Below the pieces are notes generated by a model. That model was not told the DNA's origin and did no database searches. It saw only the letters and a program-made list of their open reading frames with translations. Shown one piece after another: positions 35,580 to 43,544 of a stretch of 64,000 bases of DNA. The DNA comes from Paenibacillus sp. L3-i20 (GTDB taxonomy: Bacteria; Bacillota; Bacilli; Paenibacillales; Paenibacillaceae), in NCBI RefSeq assembly GCF_022180385.2, contig NZ_BQME02000002.1, forward strand, positions 1-64,000, in the 5' to 3' direction. Position 1 is the first letter of the stretch. Each line of letters starts with the position of its first letter. A program made the translations under genes and the position numbers.

Positions 35580-35636
35580 AATAGCTCCTTTAATGTAGAT
35601 TCTCATTTTGGAATCCACAATAAAGGAGCTATTTTT
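35580..35636 (+). terminator. Terminator after the tiny lipoprotein
   Basis: AATAGCTCCTTTA pairs with TAAAGGAGCTATT and is followed by TTTG. A second inner stem is formed by GATTC / GAATC. Confidence 0.85.
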
Positions 35637-35667
35637 GTCTGTGTACATTATTAGGGGGGACAACAAA

Positions 35668-35714
35668 AATGGGCAGTCTCAAGTAGAATGATCTACTTTT
35701 GAGACTGCCCATTT
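35668..35714 (-). terminator. Terminator of the 53-residue membrane protein
   Basis: AAATGGGCAGTCTCAAGTAGA pairs with TCTACTTTTGAGACTGCCCATTT (about 20 bp). On the minus strand it is followed by a TTTTTG run. Confidence 0.85.
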
Positions 35715-35724
35715 ACTTAAGGCA

Positions 35725-35886
35725 TTAGAACATCGGAAACACGTAGTTGGCTAAGAAATACAGCGTTCCAAAAAAGATTAGCAAGTAAGCAGTGTATTTA
35801 ATAAATGTAGAGATTACTCTGCTGGAATCAGATTTTTTCTGTATTTGGCGTTCTTCAATGTCAACATTACGTCCTGGTGTTGTCAT
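35725..35886 (-). CDS. 53-residue single-pass membrane protein
   Basis: A short gene easily missed by length filters. GGGGTGATTGAA precedes the ATG at 35886. The product starts MTTPGRNVDIEERQIQKKSD, then SSRVISTFIKYTAYLLIFFG and a hydrophobic helix ending LANYVFPMF. It has its own strong terminator at 35668. The amphipathic N-terminus with an RVISTFIKYTAYL stretch suggests a conserved small Paenibacillaceae membrane protein; function unknown. Confidence 0.75.
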   Translation of the reverse strand: MTTPGRNVDIEERQIQKKSDSSRVISTFIKYTAYLLIFFGTLYFLANYVFPMF

Positions 35887-35976
35887 TTCAATCACCCCTT
35901 TATTTAATGATATACCTAATTACCCCTTTGAACTTCTACTGAAACAGTTTGTAAAAAATAAACAAAAAAGTTGGGC

Positions 35977-36005
35977 TTTACAATGTCAAAGTTCTAGTGT
36001 ACTAT
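35977..36005 (+). promoter_or_regulatory. Promoter of the ABC/GntR operon
   Basis: TTTACA, a 17-bp spacer, then TACTAT. Directly downstream (36011-36055) imperfect direct repeats of a GACACCAACACATTAA type could bind the operon's GntR regulator. Confidence 0.55.
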
Positions 36006-36074
36006 GTAACTAAGACACCAACACATTAAGACACTAACACACACCAAAACATTAATATACGGAGGTTATGAGGG

Positions 36075-37028
36075 ATGAAAACAGCAACACAATCAGCTTC
36101 TTCAATTGTTCTTCAGTTAGATCGAGTAACGAAGCGAATTGGCAAAAAGACGTTAGTCAATGATTTATCTTTTACAATGTCAAAGGGTGAAATTGTTGGA
36201 CTGCTTGGACCAAATGGAGCCGGCAAAACGACGACGATTCGTATGATTGTTGGATTGATCAGTATGACAGAAGGGGATATCCGAATTGGCGACTATAGCA
36301 TCCGTGACAATTTCGAGAAGGCGATTCGTCATGTTGGAGGAATTATCGAAAATCCTGAATTCTACTCCTATATGACTGGTATGGATAATCTAAAGCAATA
36401 TATGCGTATGTCAGAGGGCGTTACAGAAGCAAGAATCATGGAAGTATCGAAACTTGTTGGTCTAGAGCTGGCATTAGACAAAAAGGTTAAGGCATATTCA
36501 CTTGGAATGAGACAACGTCTTGGTATTGCACAAGCTTTGCTGCATAATCCATCTGTCCTCATTTTGGATGAGCCGACAAACGGTCTTGATCCTGCAGGTA
36601 TTCGCGAGATGCGTGGATATATGAAGGAAATAGCTGAGAAGGAAGGCATTGCTGTTCTTGTATCTAGTCACTTGCTCTCCGAGATGGAACAAATGTGTAG
36701 CCGCGTTGTCGTTATACAGGAAGGTAAGCTAGTAACGGTTCGTTCGATTGGTGAAGAGAAACAATCAGAACCACAAGTTACTTTGTCATTGCAAGTAAGT
36801 AACGTAGAAAAGACTACGGAATTGCTTAAAGGTCAAGCTGGTGTGAAGGTAGAGAAAGAGAGCGGAGCTGGGAATGGACGGATCCATATTACTTTGCAGC
36901 ATGAAGAAATCCCTTCAGTTGTAAAGGCTCTAACAAATGCTGGCGTTGATATATATCGTCTAGAAGAACTGAAATCAACACTGGAAGATGAGTTTATGAA
37001 ATGGACGGAGGGGAACCGCATTGCTTAA
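36075..37028 (+). CDS. ABC transporter ATP-binding protein (BcrA-like)
   Basis: A 317-residue ATPase: Walker A GPNGAGKTTT (about residues 46-55), signature YSLGMRQRLGIAQ, Walker B VLILDEPTNGLDP, switch His in SSHLLSEM. A C-terminal 80-residue extension is typical of bacitracin/lantibiotic-type exporters (BcrA, NatA-like). GGAGGTTATGAGGG precedes the ATG. Its stop overlaps the start of the permease gene by 8 bp. First gene of a five-gene operon. Confidence 0.9.
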   Translation: MKTATQSASSIVLQLDRVTKRIGKKTLVNDLSFTMSKGEIVGLLGPNGAGKTTTIRMIVGLISMTEGDIRIGDYSIRDNFEKAIRHVGGIIENPEFYSYMTGMDNLKQYMRMSEGVTEARIMEVSKLVGLELALDKKVKAYSLGMRQRLGIAQALLHNPSVLILDEPTNGLDPAGIREMRGYMKEIAEKEGIAVLVSSHLLSEMEQMCSRVVVIQEGKLVTVRSIGEEKQSEPQVTLSLQVSNVEKTTELLKGQAGVKVEKESGAGNGRIHITLQHEEIPSVVKALTNAGVDIYRLEELKSTLEDEFMKWTEGNRIA

Positions 37029-37779
37029 ATTTGGCGGATTGTTAACGAATGAATGGTTGAAAATGTCTAAGAAAAAATCGTTTTTTATTTACTTTGGAAT
37101 TTTAGCGCTGTATGTTGCTATCGTAACTTATGTAACCCACAACACCTCTTTACTTGATGATGGTTCTGCACTTGATTTTGTGAGTTTCTTTGTATCGATG
37201 AGTACTGTAGGTATATTATTACCAATATTAGCTATTATAGCTGTGTCAGGCATCTTCCCTCAAGAATACCGATTTGGTACGATTAAGCTGTTGCTTATTC
37301 GTTCTCAGAGCCGGAACAAAATATTAGCTTCTAAATATATTATTGCCGTGTTGTTCTCACTTTCACTAATTGCAGTAACAACTGTTTTGGCTCTACTATG
37401 CGGTGCGATAGTGTTAGGCTTTGATGGCGGCACATCGACTTGGAGCGATATTGCACAAAATATTATGTATTTGACCATTTATACATTAATATTTGTTACA
37501 ATTACTTTTATGATTAGTGTGTTAACTAAATCTAGCGGTGCAACAATTGGTATATCGATGTTTAGCACGATGTTACCTGGATTACTCATAATGCTTATGA
37601 CAAAATACCCAATTCTTAAGTATACGTTATTGCCACATGTAGATTTGTCCAATTACAGAGATGGAGGACATATCTTGGAAGGAATGTCGCTTACTTTCTC
37701 CATCGTTGTCATTTGTGTATATGTGGTAGTTGCTTTGGCAGCAAGCTTTGTCACATTTAGAAAACGTGATGTTTCCTAA
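37021..37779 (+). CDS. ABC transporter permease (BcrB-like)
   Basis: A 252-residue integral membrane protein with about six helices (for example about 22-40, 50-80, 105-135, 148-170, 178-195, 222-245). TTG start; GGAGGGG lies within the end of the ATPase gene. The cytoplasmic stretch RSQSRNKILASKYIIAV is typical of ABC-2 permeases. It forms the membrane partner of the preceding ATPase. The cargo is not known; antimicrobial peptide export or lipid handling is common for this type. Confidence 0.82.
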   Translation: MLKFGGLLTNEWLKMSKKKSFFIYFGILALYVAIVTYVTHNTSLLDDGSALDFVSFFVSMSTVGILLPILAIIAVSGIFPQEYRFGTIKLLLIRSQSRNKILASKYIIAVLFSLSLIAVTTVLALLCGAIVLGFDGGTSTWSDIAQNIMYLTIYTLIFVTITFMISVLTKSSGATIGISMFSTMLPGLLIMLMTKYPILKYTLLPHVDLSNYRDGGHILEGMSLTFSIVVICVYVVVALAASFVTFRKRDVS

Positions 37780-37820
37780 TGCTGGGAGCAGCGGGGCATC
37801 AAAAAGGAGCATAGCCCATT

Positions 37821-38207
37821 GTGACTATCGAGTTCGATAATAATTTACCAATCTATTTACAAATTATGAACTATATGAAAAAACAAATTATTATTGGTAA
37901 GCTGGGTCCCGGAGACAAGATAGAGTCAGTACGGGACCTGGCGCTTGAACTGCAAATTAATCCGAATACGATACAACGTACCTTTCAAGAGTTGGAGCGG
38001 GAAGGAATAGTGGAGACGAAGCGGGGGCTAGGTCGATACGTGACTGATAAGGAGTCAACAATAATGCGTATTAAGAAGGAAATGGCGGGCGAGCTGTTGG
38101 ATCGATTTGTGGTTGGGATGAAGGAGCTAGGGTTTAGTAAACATGATATAATTACACTAGTAACTGACTCAGTCAACTCAGATCCAAGAAACAAGGAGGA
38201 AGTGTAA
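37821..38207 (+). CDS. GntR family regulator (YtrA type)
   Basis: A 128-residue regulator lacking a large ligand domain, as in the YtrA subfamily. The winged helix is DKIESVRDLALELQINPNTIQRTFQELEREGIVETKRGLGRYV (about 32-75, key residues R-D-L-A and N-P-N-T). GTG start about 11 bp after AAAGGAG. It lies between the two ABC modules and almost abuts the next gene (1 bp). YtrA-type regulators normally repress the ABC genes beside them; in Bacillus subtilis YtrA responds to cell-wall antibiotics. Confidence 0.9.
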   Translation: MTIEFDNNLPIYLQIMNYMKKQIIIGKLGPGDKIESVRDLALELQINPNTIQRTFQELEREGIVETKRGLGRYVTDKESTIMRIKKEMAGELLDRFVVGMKELGFSKHDIITLVTDSVNSDPRNKEEV

Positions 38208-38208
38208 C

Positions 38209-38907
38209 ATGCATCCCATTCTGGAGTTGTCGTCCGTCTCCAAACGATACGGTGCGAAGCAAGCACTGGATCAAGTATCCTTCAAAGCCGGACCAGGCCG
38301 CATTATCGGACTGCTTGGCAGCAACGGCAGCGGTAAGACGACGTTGATGAAAGTTGCTTCTGGGCTGATTGAACCTGCTTCTGGTATTGTACGTATTTGC
38401 GGGGAACCTGTCGGCATGCAATCGAAGGCGATGACTGCCTTTATGCCTGATAAACCACTTACAGAGCCATGGATGCGTGTGCAAGATGCCATCTCTTTCT
38501 TTACCGATTTTTATGCAGACTTCGATACAGCCAAAGCGAAAGAAATGATATCATTTATGCAGCTTAACGGTCGTGACAAGATTAGTTCATTGTCAAAGGG
38601 CATGAATGAACGTCTGCAATTAACGTTAACGTTGTCACGAAATGCAAGGCTTTATTTGCTTGATGAGCCTATTGGCGGAGTAGATCCGGTAGCTCGGGAG
38701 AAAATATTGGATGCCATTGTTCAATACTATAATGAAGAGAGCTGTTTAATTATTACGACCCACTTGGTTAGTGATATTGAACGAATCTTTGATGAGGTAG
38801 CATTTATCAAAAATGGTAAACTGGCTATGCATGAGGAAGTTGATCAAATTCGAATGACGTATGGCAAAAGCGTAGTCGATATGTTTAAAGAGGTGTATGC
38901 GGAATGA
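38209..38907 (+). CDS. ABC transporter ATP-binding protein (YtrB-like)
   Basis: A 232-residue ATPase: Walker A GSNGSGKTTLM (about 39-49), signature SSLSKGMNERLQL, Walker B LYLLDEPIGGVDP, switch His in TTHLVSDI. Short, without the C-terminal extension of the first ATPase. AAGGAGGAAGTGTAAC precedes the ATG. Its stop overlaps the next start by 4 bp (ATGA). Belongs with the GntR gene as a Ytr-like module. Confidence 0.9.
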   Translation: MHPILELSSVSKRYGAKQALDQVSFKAGPGRIIGLLGSNGSGKTTLMKVASGLIEPASGIVRICGEPVGMQSKAMTAFMPDKPLTEPWMRVQDAISFFTDFYADFDTAKAKEMISFMQLNGRDKISSLSKGMNERLQLTLTLSRNARLYLLDEPIGGVDPVAREKILDAIVQYYNEESCLIITTHLVSDIERIFDEVAFIKNGKLAMHEEVDQIRMTYGKSVVDMFKEVYAE

Positions 38908-39671
38908 TCAAGCTGCTTAAATATGATTGGAAGCGGAATGCAAGCGTCATATTGGCGGCGTTAGTTATATTGCTTCTTATTCAAGTTGCATTCACGACTG
39001 CCGGCTGGTTAAAGGATTGGGATGTTGACTTTATTAGTGTGATTTCGATTCTTTTGTATGCTATGAGTGCTTTTCTGGCTTTCTTGATGGCATGTCAGAC
39101 CTTTAATTACAATATTAAAGCATACAGTCGCAGATTGCTCCCATTACCTACCCTGTATACGATCATTGCACCAATCATATTACTGTTCCTCATTCAATTA
39201 GTGATTGCTCTTATATTTGTTGCACATGCTTCAATAATAGAGATGATCTTTGGCGAAGAAAAAACGATGCACCTATTTGATTTGAATTATTTTGCCTTTA
39301 TGGAACTCGCAAGTATAGCTGTCTCTTATGGTTGGGGAACGCTTATTACTACGTTAATGATCTTCCTCAGCATCACCCTCAGCAAGACGGTTGAAGGCAG
39401 AGGAGGAACGTTTCTTGGTATTGTCGTCTGTCTTGCGATGTTTATAGCAATGCCGTACATGGCATGGCTTATTTTTCCGGATTCCGTAAATTCAACTCAA
39501 TATCTTGGCTTTTTAACATTGGAACTGACGGAAGCTGCTGACGGTACAATGACGTGGGATGTGACCCCATTTGACGGAGTTAGATGGCTGGTGCTGTTGT
39601 TTGAGGGGGCTGTTATGACCGCGCTCATTTACGGCACTGTGTTTTTGATGAATCGGAAAATAAAACTGTAA
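38904..39671 (+). CDS. ABC-2 type permease subunit of the Ytr-like module
   Basis: A 255-residue membrane protein with about six helices, N-terminal MIKLLKYDWKRNASVILAAL then further hydrophobic segments at about 45-70, 85-110, 140-165, 172-195 and 225-245. No signature motif, but position and 4-bp overlap with the ATPase make it the probable permease. Last gene of the five-gene operon. Confidence 0.75.
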   Translation: MIKLLKYDWKRNASVILAALVILLLIQVAFTTAGWLKDWDVDFISVISILLYAMSAFLAFLMACQTFNYNIKAYSRRLLPLPTLYTIIAPIILLFLIQLVIALIFVAHASIIEMIFGEEKTMHLFDLNYFAFMELASIAVSYGWGTLITTLMIFLSITLSKTVEGRGGTFLGIVVCLAMFIAMPYMAWLIFPDSVNSTQYLGFLTLELTEAADGTMTWDVTPFDGVRWLVLLFEGAVMTALIYGTVFLMNRKIKL

Positions 39672-39772
39672 CTTTCTTACTGGTTGGAATATGATGAACA
39701 AGCTCCGCATTCGTCTCGGTTTGCATAGGATAGATGAAAGAGATCTATGTGAATGCAGGAAGGGGCGGGGTT

Positions 39773-39868
39773 ATGAGCAGGCGTACAGCCAGAATCATTT
39801 CAATCGTTTTGTATGGCGTTTTTGTGGTCGTGCTTACAGTTAGTTCGATCATTCATTGGAGTGGTTGA
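39773..39868 (+). CDS. 31-residue membrane peptide
   Basis: AGGAAGGGGCGGGG lies just before the ATG. The product is SRRTARIISIVLYGVFVVV followed by LTVSSIIHWSG: basic N-terminus and one hydrophobic helix. A terminator follows within 12 bp. No homologue can be named; size and ribosome binding site support a real small protein but not strongly. Confidence 0.5.
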   Translation: MSRRTARIISIVLYGVFVVVLTVSSIIHWSG

Positions 39869-39879
39869 CCCGTAAAGGG

Positions 39880-39918
39880 CACAAGCCGAAGCTTCATTTA
39901 CCAAAGTTTCGGCTTGCG
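39880..39918. terminator. Terminator between the small peptide and araC-type genes
   Basis: ACAAGCCGAA pairs with TTCGGCTTG around a 17-nt loop. It lies between convergent genes; U-rich runs are weak on both sides. Confidence 0.65.
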
Positions 39919-39919
39919 C

Positions 39920-40804
39920 TTAGAGGGTAGGGTCTTCCTGTCCTTTCATCTTTAATCTACGATAATCCTTCGGTACCATCCCTTTGCATTCCCGAAATAC
40001 ACGCGAAAAAGTAGTATATGATCCGTAGCCAACCTCCATCGCAATCTCCGATACACTCATTTCTGTAGAGGCTAGCAAGCTGCAAGCATGGCGAATACGC
40101 AAATCGCGCAAGAAGTGCAGGAAAGTTTGCCCCGTCGTTTCTTTAATAACTTCACTAATTCGAGACACACTCATTGCAAATTTTATCGACAAGGTGGACA
40201 AGGTCAGCTCATCCTGGTAATTCTGATGAATATAATGAATAATCGGCCATACCGAAGCACTGCGTTTACTTTCTGTTGTCATCTGCCCAATTTCAGGAGC
40301 TAATTTATTCCGCTCACGATCAAAAAAAACTAATATTTCTTTTAACCTCTGTTGCAACATAATGTTTCTCCATGGAAGATTGCCGTTATACTCCTTATAC
40401 AAATCCTCAACCAAAAGTCGCATATGATCATTTGCTGCTCCATGAAGTTGAATAAATGATGGAGCCCCATGTCGCTCGATTAAAGCTAACAATCCCTCAT
40501 TCGACCCGGATTCCATTAATAGATCCATGCCGAACATACAATTGTATAAGTGAAGTGAGCTACCTGGTTTGGTAAATAGCTCATGTATTTGATATGGAAG
40601 AACAAAGGTAAATGTGCCAAGAGACATGGGATGTTTTGTTTCGTTAATGGATTCAGAGCCTGTTCCTTCAATAACATACGAAAACTCTAAAAAATCATGC
40701 CGATGCGCTCGAAATCCGTGAGGCAGGCGATTCAGACTGATATGTAGCGGGCTAACGGTATTCATATTTGGATACGTTTTCAAGTAATCTGGAAAATAGG
40801 TCAT
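39920..40804 (-). CDS. AraC family transcriptional regulator
   Basis: A 294-residue regulator. ATG 40804 is chosen since GAAGGAGCCG lies about 8 bp upstream; a longer frame to 40906 has no ribosome binding site. The N-terminal cupin-like sensor has RLPHGFRAHRHDFLEFSYVIEGTG (about 22-45). C-terminal AraC DNA-binding domain: LTLSTLSIKFAMSVSRISEVIKETTG and SVSEIAMEVGYGSYTTFSRVFRECKGMVPKDYRR. It is divergent from a dehydrogenase and sugar isomerase pair and probably controls those genes in response to a sugar or polyol. Confidence 0.9.
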   Translation of the reverse strand: MTYFPDYLKTYPNMNTVSPLHISLNRLPHGFRAHRHDFLEFSYVIEGTGSESINETKHPMSLGTFTFVLPYQIHELFTKPGSSLHLYNCMFGMDLLMESGSNEGLLALIERHGAPSFIQLHGAANDHMRLLVEDLYKEYNGNLPWRNIMLQQRLKEILVFFDRERNKLAPEIGQMTTESKRSASVWPIIHYIHQNYQDELTLSTLSIKFAMSVSRISEVIKETTGQTFLHFLRDLRIRHACSLLASTEMSVSEIAMEVGYGSYTTFSRVFRECKGMVPKDYRRLKMKGQEDPTL

Positions 40805-40944
40805 ATATAAACGGCTCCTTCGAAGAAATGAGATGTTTTCCGAAAAACAAGCACGATTTCTCATTCCATTTATTTTAACATAAAGACCATAAAGCGAATG
40901 CTTCAAAATGCTATGCTATCTAGAACTAATCGAGGAGGCGCATT

Positions 40945-42027
40945 ATGGTTAACGGGAATAAAGTGAAAATTGGTGTTATCGGAGCAGGAAATATTGGAGG
41001 TGTTCACATTGAACAGTTTTCCAAGCTATCGGATCAATGTGAAATTATAGCTGTTACAGATGCCAATCAGCTATTGGCTAAGGAGAAAGCAGCACAATAT
41101 AGTATTCCAAATGTAACGTCAACTCCTGAGCAATTGATTCAGCGTGATGATATAGATGCGGTCATTATCGGAGTACCGAACCAATTTCATGCACCATTAG
41201 CCATTGCAGCCATTGAGGCAGGCAAACATGTACTCCTTGAGAAGCCAATGGGGATAAGCGGTGAAGCGGCCCGCGGCATCGTTAAAGCTAGCGAATCATC
41301 GGATCGTGTTGTTATGGTTGCTCACCAAATGAGGTGGGAGTCAGTCTCAATGCAAATAAAGGAGCAAATTGATCGTGGCGAGCTAGGCAAAATTTATACA
41401 GCGAAGGCAGGTTGGTTCAGACGTAAAGGGATTCCGGGATGGGGTACATGGTTTACCCGTATGGATCAATCTGGGGGTGGCCCATTAATCGATATTGGTG
41501 TGCATATGCTGGATTTAGCGCTTTATTTGATGGGGAATCCAAAGCCAGTATCGGTCTTTGGTGCTACTTATGCCGAGTTTGGACCAAACAAAAAAGGAAT
41601 CGGTACTTGGGGCAAGCCGGATTGGAATGGTATTTATGACGTTGAAGATTTGGCAACTGCGCTTATCAAAATGGAAGATGGCAGTTCCCTATCACTTGAA
41701 GTGAGCTGGGCTATCCATATGGATACGGATAATACACCATTCGTTCATCTCATGGGTACAGAAGGTGGTGCGAGCTACAAGGGAGCTACGGGCAAGCTGC
41801 TTACGGAGAAGTTCGATCGACCTATTGATACAGTGATTAGTAAGCCTGAAAATGATGAGGGTGAACGTATTCGACTTAGCCGTCACTTTCTTACATGTAT
41901 CCAAGAAGATAAGCAGCCCATTACATCTGTACTTTCTGGCTATACAAACAACTTAATTCTCGATGCAATTTATGAGTCATCCCGCACGGGGCATGAAGTG
42001 ATATTGAACTGGGATATGAGTAAATAG
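40945..42027 (+). CDS. Gfo/Idh/MocA family oxidoreductase
   Basis: A 360-residue NAD(P)-dependent dehydrogenase. The Rossmann motif GVIGAGNIGGVHIEQF is at about residues 10-25, the conserved EKPMG at about 99-103, and GGGPLIDIGVHMLDLALYLMG at about 180 contains the catalytic D-x-x-x-H of this family. Members act on inositol, sugar or amino-sugar substrates. AGGAGGCGCATT precedes the ATG. Divergent from the AraC gene and followed 26 bp later by a sugar isomerase gene, which suggests a small polyol/sugar catabolic operon. Confidence 0.9.
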   Translation: MVNGNKVKIGVIGAGNIGGVHIEQFSKLSDQCEIIAVTDANQLLAKEKAAQYSIPNVTSTPEQLIQRDDIDAVIIGVPNQFHAPLAIAAIEAGKHVLLEKPMGISGEAARGIVKASESSDRVVMVAHQMRWESVSMQIKEQIDRGELGKIYTAKAGWFRRKGIPGWGTWFTRMDQSGGGPLIDIGVHMLDLALYLMGNPKPVSVFGATYAEFGPNKKGIGTWGKPDWNGIYDVEDLATALIKMEDGSSLSLEVSWAIHMDTDNTPFVHLMGTEGGASYKGATGKLLTEKFDRPIDTVISKPENDEGERIRLSRHFLTCIQEDKQPITSVLSGYTNNLILDAIYESSRTGHEVILNWDMSK

Positions 42028-42053
42028 AATGTGAGGGGGAGGAGTGATGCTTT

Positions 42054-42890
42054 ATGCTAAGAGGGCTAACAAGTGCAGGATTGGGTGCAATTGAACATGA
42101 AGGACGGTTAATTGAATTAGCTAGTCAGTTCGGCTTTCAGACTGTCGATTTGGATGTATTGTCCTTGACGGAGCGTTGCAGCGTAGAAGGTGCTCGTCAA
42201 CTTTTGGAATCGAATGGAGTTATCGTTGGTTCGTTTGGTTTGCCGGTGGAATGGCGAGCGTCAGAGGAGCAGTTCTTACAAGACTTTCAGAAACTTACAG
42301 CCTACGCTGCTGCAGCTAAAGCAGTCGGATGTACCCGCTGTTGCACATACATTCTGCCATCAACAGATCAGAAATCAGCTCACTTCATGGCCATTGCAAC
42401 ACGTCGGTTACGATATTGTGCCCAGTTATTAAATATATATGGTATTCGACTCGGGCTTGAATTTGTAGGTCCGCACCACTTGCGTACGAGGTGGCAACAT
42501 CCATTTATTTGGACGATGGAGGAGACAGTGGCATTGATTCAAGCGATTGGAGAAAATAATGTTGGCCTGCTTCTAGATACGTATCATTGGTATACGACCG
42601 GCATGAATGTTGCTGACATTGAATCTCTGCGAGCGGAACAGATCGTACATGTGCATATTAATGACGCACCAAATGTGCCAGTAGAAGAGGTTATTGATAA
42701 CGAACGTATCTATCCAGGGGAAGGCGTTATTGATTTGACCGGATTTTTGAGAGGACTCCGGACAATTGGTTATAACGGAGCGGTGTCTCAGGAAGTTTTG
42801 AATGGACAAGCTCCCTCAGAATCTCCCCTCCAACTTGCTCAAAGATCTAAGACAGCATTCAATCGTGTGTTTACCGCAGCGGGATTGTAG
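42054..42890 (+). CDS. Sugar phosphate isomerase/epimerase (xylose isomerase-like TIM barrel)
   Basis: A 278-residue AP_endonuc_2-type TIM barrel with the metal-ligand pattern GLEFVG (Glu about 140), LLLDTYHWYTTG (Asp/His about 174-177), HVHINDAP (about 202-209) and SQEVLNG (Glu about 247). Related enzymes include inosose dehydratase-type and ketose epimerases. GGAGGAG lies 9 bp before ATG 42054. Probably acts on the product or substrate of the preceding dehydrogenase. Confidence 0.85.
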   Translation: MLRGLTSAGLGAIEHEGRLIELASQFGFQTVDLDVLSLTERCSVEGARQLLESNGVIVGSFGLPVEWRASEEQFLQDFQKLTAYAAAAKAVGCTRCCTYILPSTDQKSAHFMAIATRRLRYCAQLLNIYGIRLGLEFVGPHHLRTRWQHPFIWTMEETVALIQAIGENNVGLLLDTYHWYTTGMNVADIESLRAEQIVHVHINDAPNVPVEEVIDNERIYPGEGVIDLTGFLRGLRTIGYNGAVSQEVLNGQAPSESPLQLAQRSKTAFNRVFTAAGL

Positions 42891-42903
42891 TAATTACGTG
42901 TGA

Positions 42904-42948
42904 AGAATCGTTCAGCCGGACAGTCGGTAATGGACGATTCTTTTTTTG
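42904..42948 (+). terminator. Terminator after the sugar isomerase gene
   Basis: AGAATCGT pairs with ACGATTCT over a 22-nt loop, followed by TTTTTTT. Confidence 0.85.
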
Positions 42949-42979
42949 TTGGCATAACGTCACAGCAAACTACAAATAA

Positions 42980-43009
42980 TGTATTCGAAAGAAACGTCGT
43001 GTCATAACA
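42980..43009 (+). promoter_or_regulatory. Possible sigma-G type promoter of the spoVA operon
   Basis: TGTATT, 17 bp, then CATAACA, near the forespore sigma-G pattern (TGAATA / CATACTA). spoVA transcription by sigma-G is known in Bacillus subtilis. The match is imperfect. Confidence 0.4.
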
Positions 43010-43051
43010 CAATTTGAATTGAACACTGCAACGGCGAAGGAGGAAGTACAA

Positions 43052-43543
43052 ATGGCGTCTAATGGCCCAAAAGCTAATCGTTACAAAAAAATGTCGATGT
43101 CACCAAAAGAATATCAAGCGTTTGCCAAAGAAAAGGAGCCTCCCCGTTCAATTCTGGGTAACTGTCTCAAGGCATTTCTTATAGGCGGGGCGATTTGTGT
43201 AGTAGGACAAGTTATTACGGAGCTATTCGTTCATTTGATGAAAATGACACCAGAGCAAGCCAGTAATCCTACGGTTGCTGTATTAATATTAATTTCTGTT
43301 ATTTTGACGAGTCTAGGGGTGTACGACAAGTTAGCTCAATTTGCTGGGGCTGGATCAGCTGTTCCGGTCACTGGCTTTGCCAACTCGATGTGTTCAGCTG
43401 CGATAGAGCATCGTAGTGAAGGATTGGTTCTAGGTGTTGGCGGCAATATGTTCAAGCTGGCTGGAGCGGTTATTGTATACGGGACGGTAGCTGCATTCTT
43501 CGTTGGTATCGCTCATCTAATTTTAGGTACCGGAGGGCAATGA
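43052..43543 (+). CDS. spoVAC: Stage V sporulation protein AC
   Basis: A 163-residue forespore inner-membrane protein. ATG 43052 follows GAAGGAGGAAGTAC; the upstream TTG at 43019 is ignored. It has the family's SPKEYQAFAKEKEPP start and hydrophobic segments with FLIGGAICVVGQVITELF (about 42-60) and AGAGSAVPVTGFANSMCSAAIEHRSEG. SpoVAC is part of the channel that moves Ca-dipicolinate into and out of the spore core. First gene of a three-gene operon. Confidence 0.93.
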   Translation: MASNGPKANRYKKMSMSPKEYQAFAKEKEPPRSILGNCLKAFLIGGAICVVGQVITELFVHLMKMTPEQASNPTVAVLILISVILTSLGVYDKLAQFAGAGSAVPVTGFANSMCSAAIEHRSEGLVLGVGGNMFKLAGAVIVYGTVAAFFVGIAHLILGTGGQ

Positions 43544-43544
43544 C

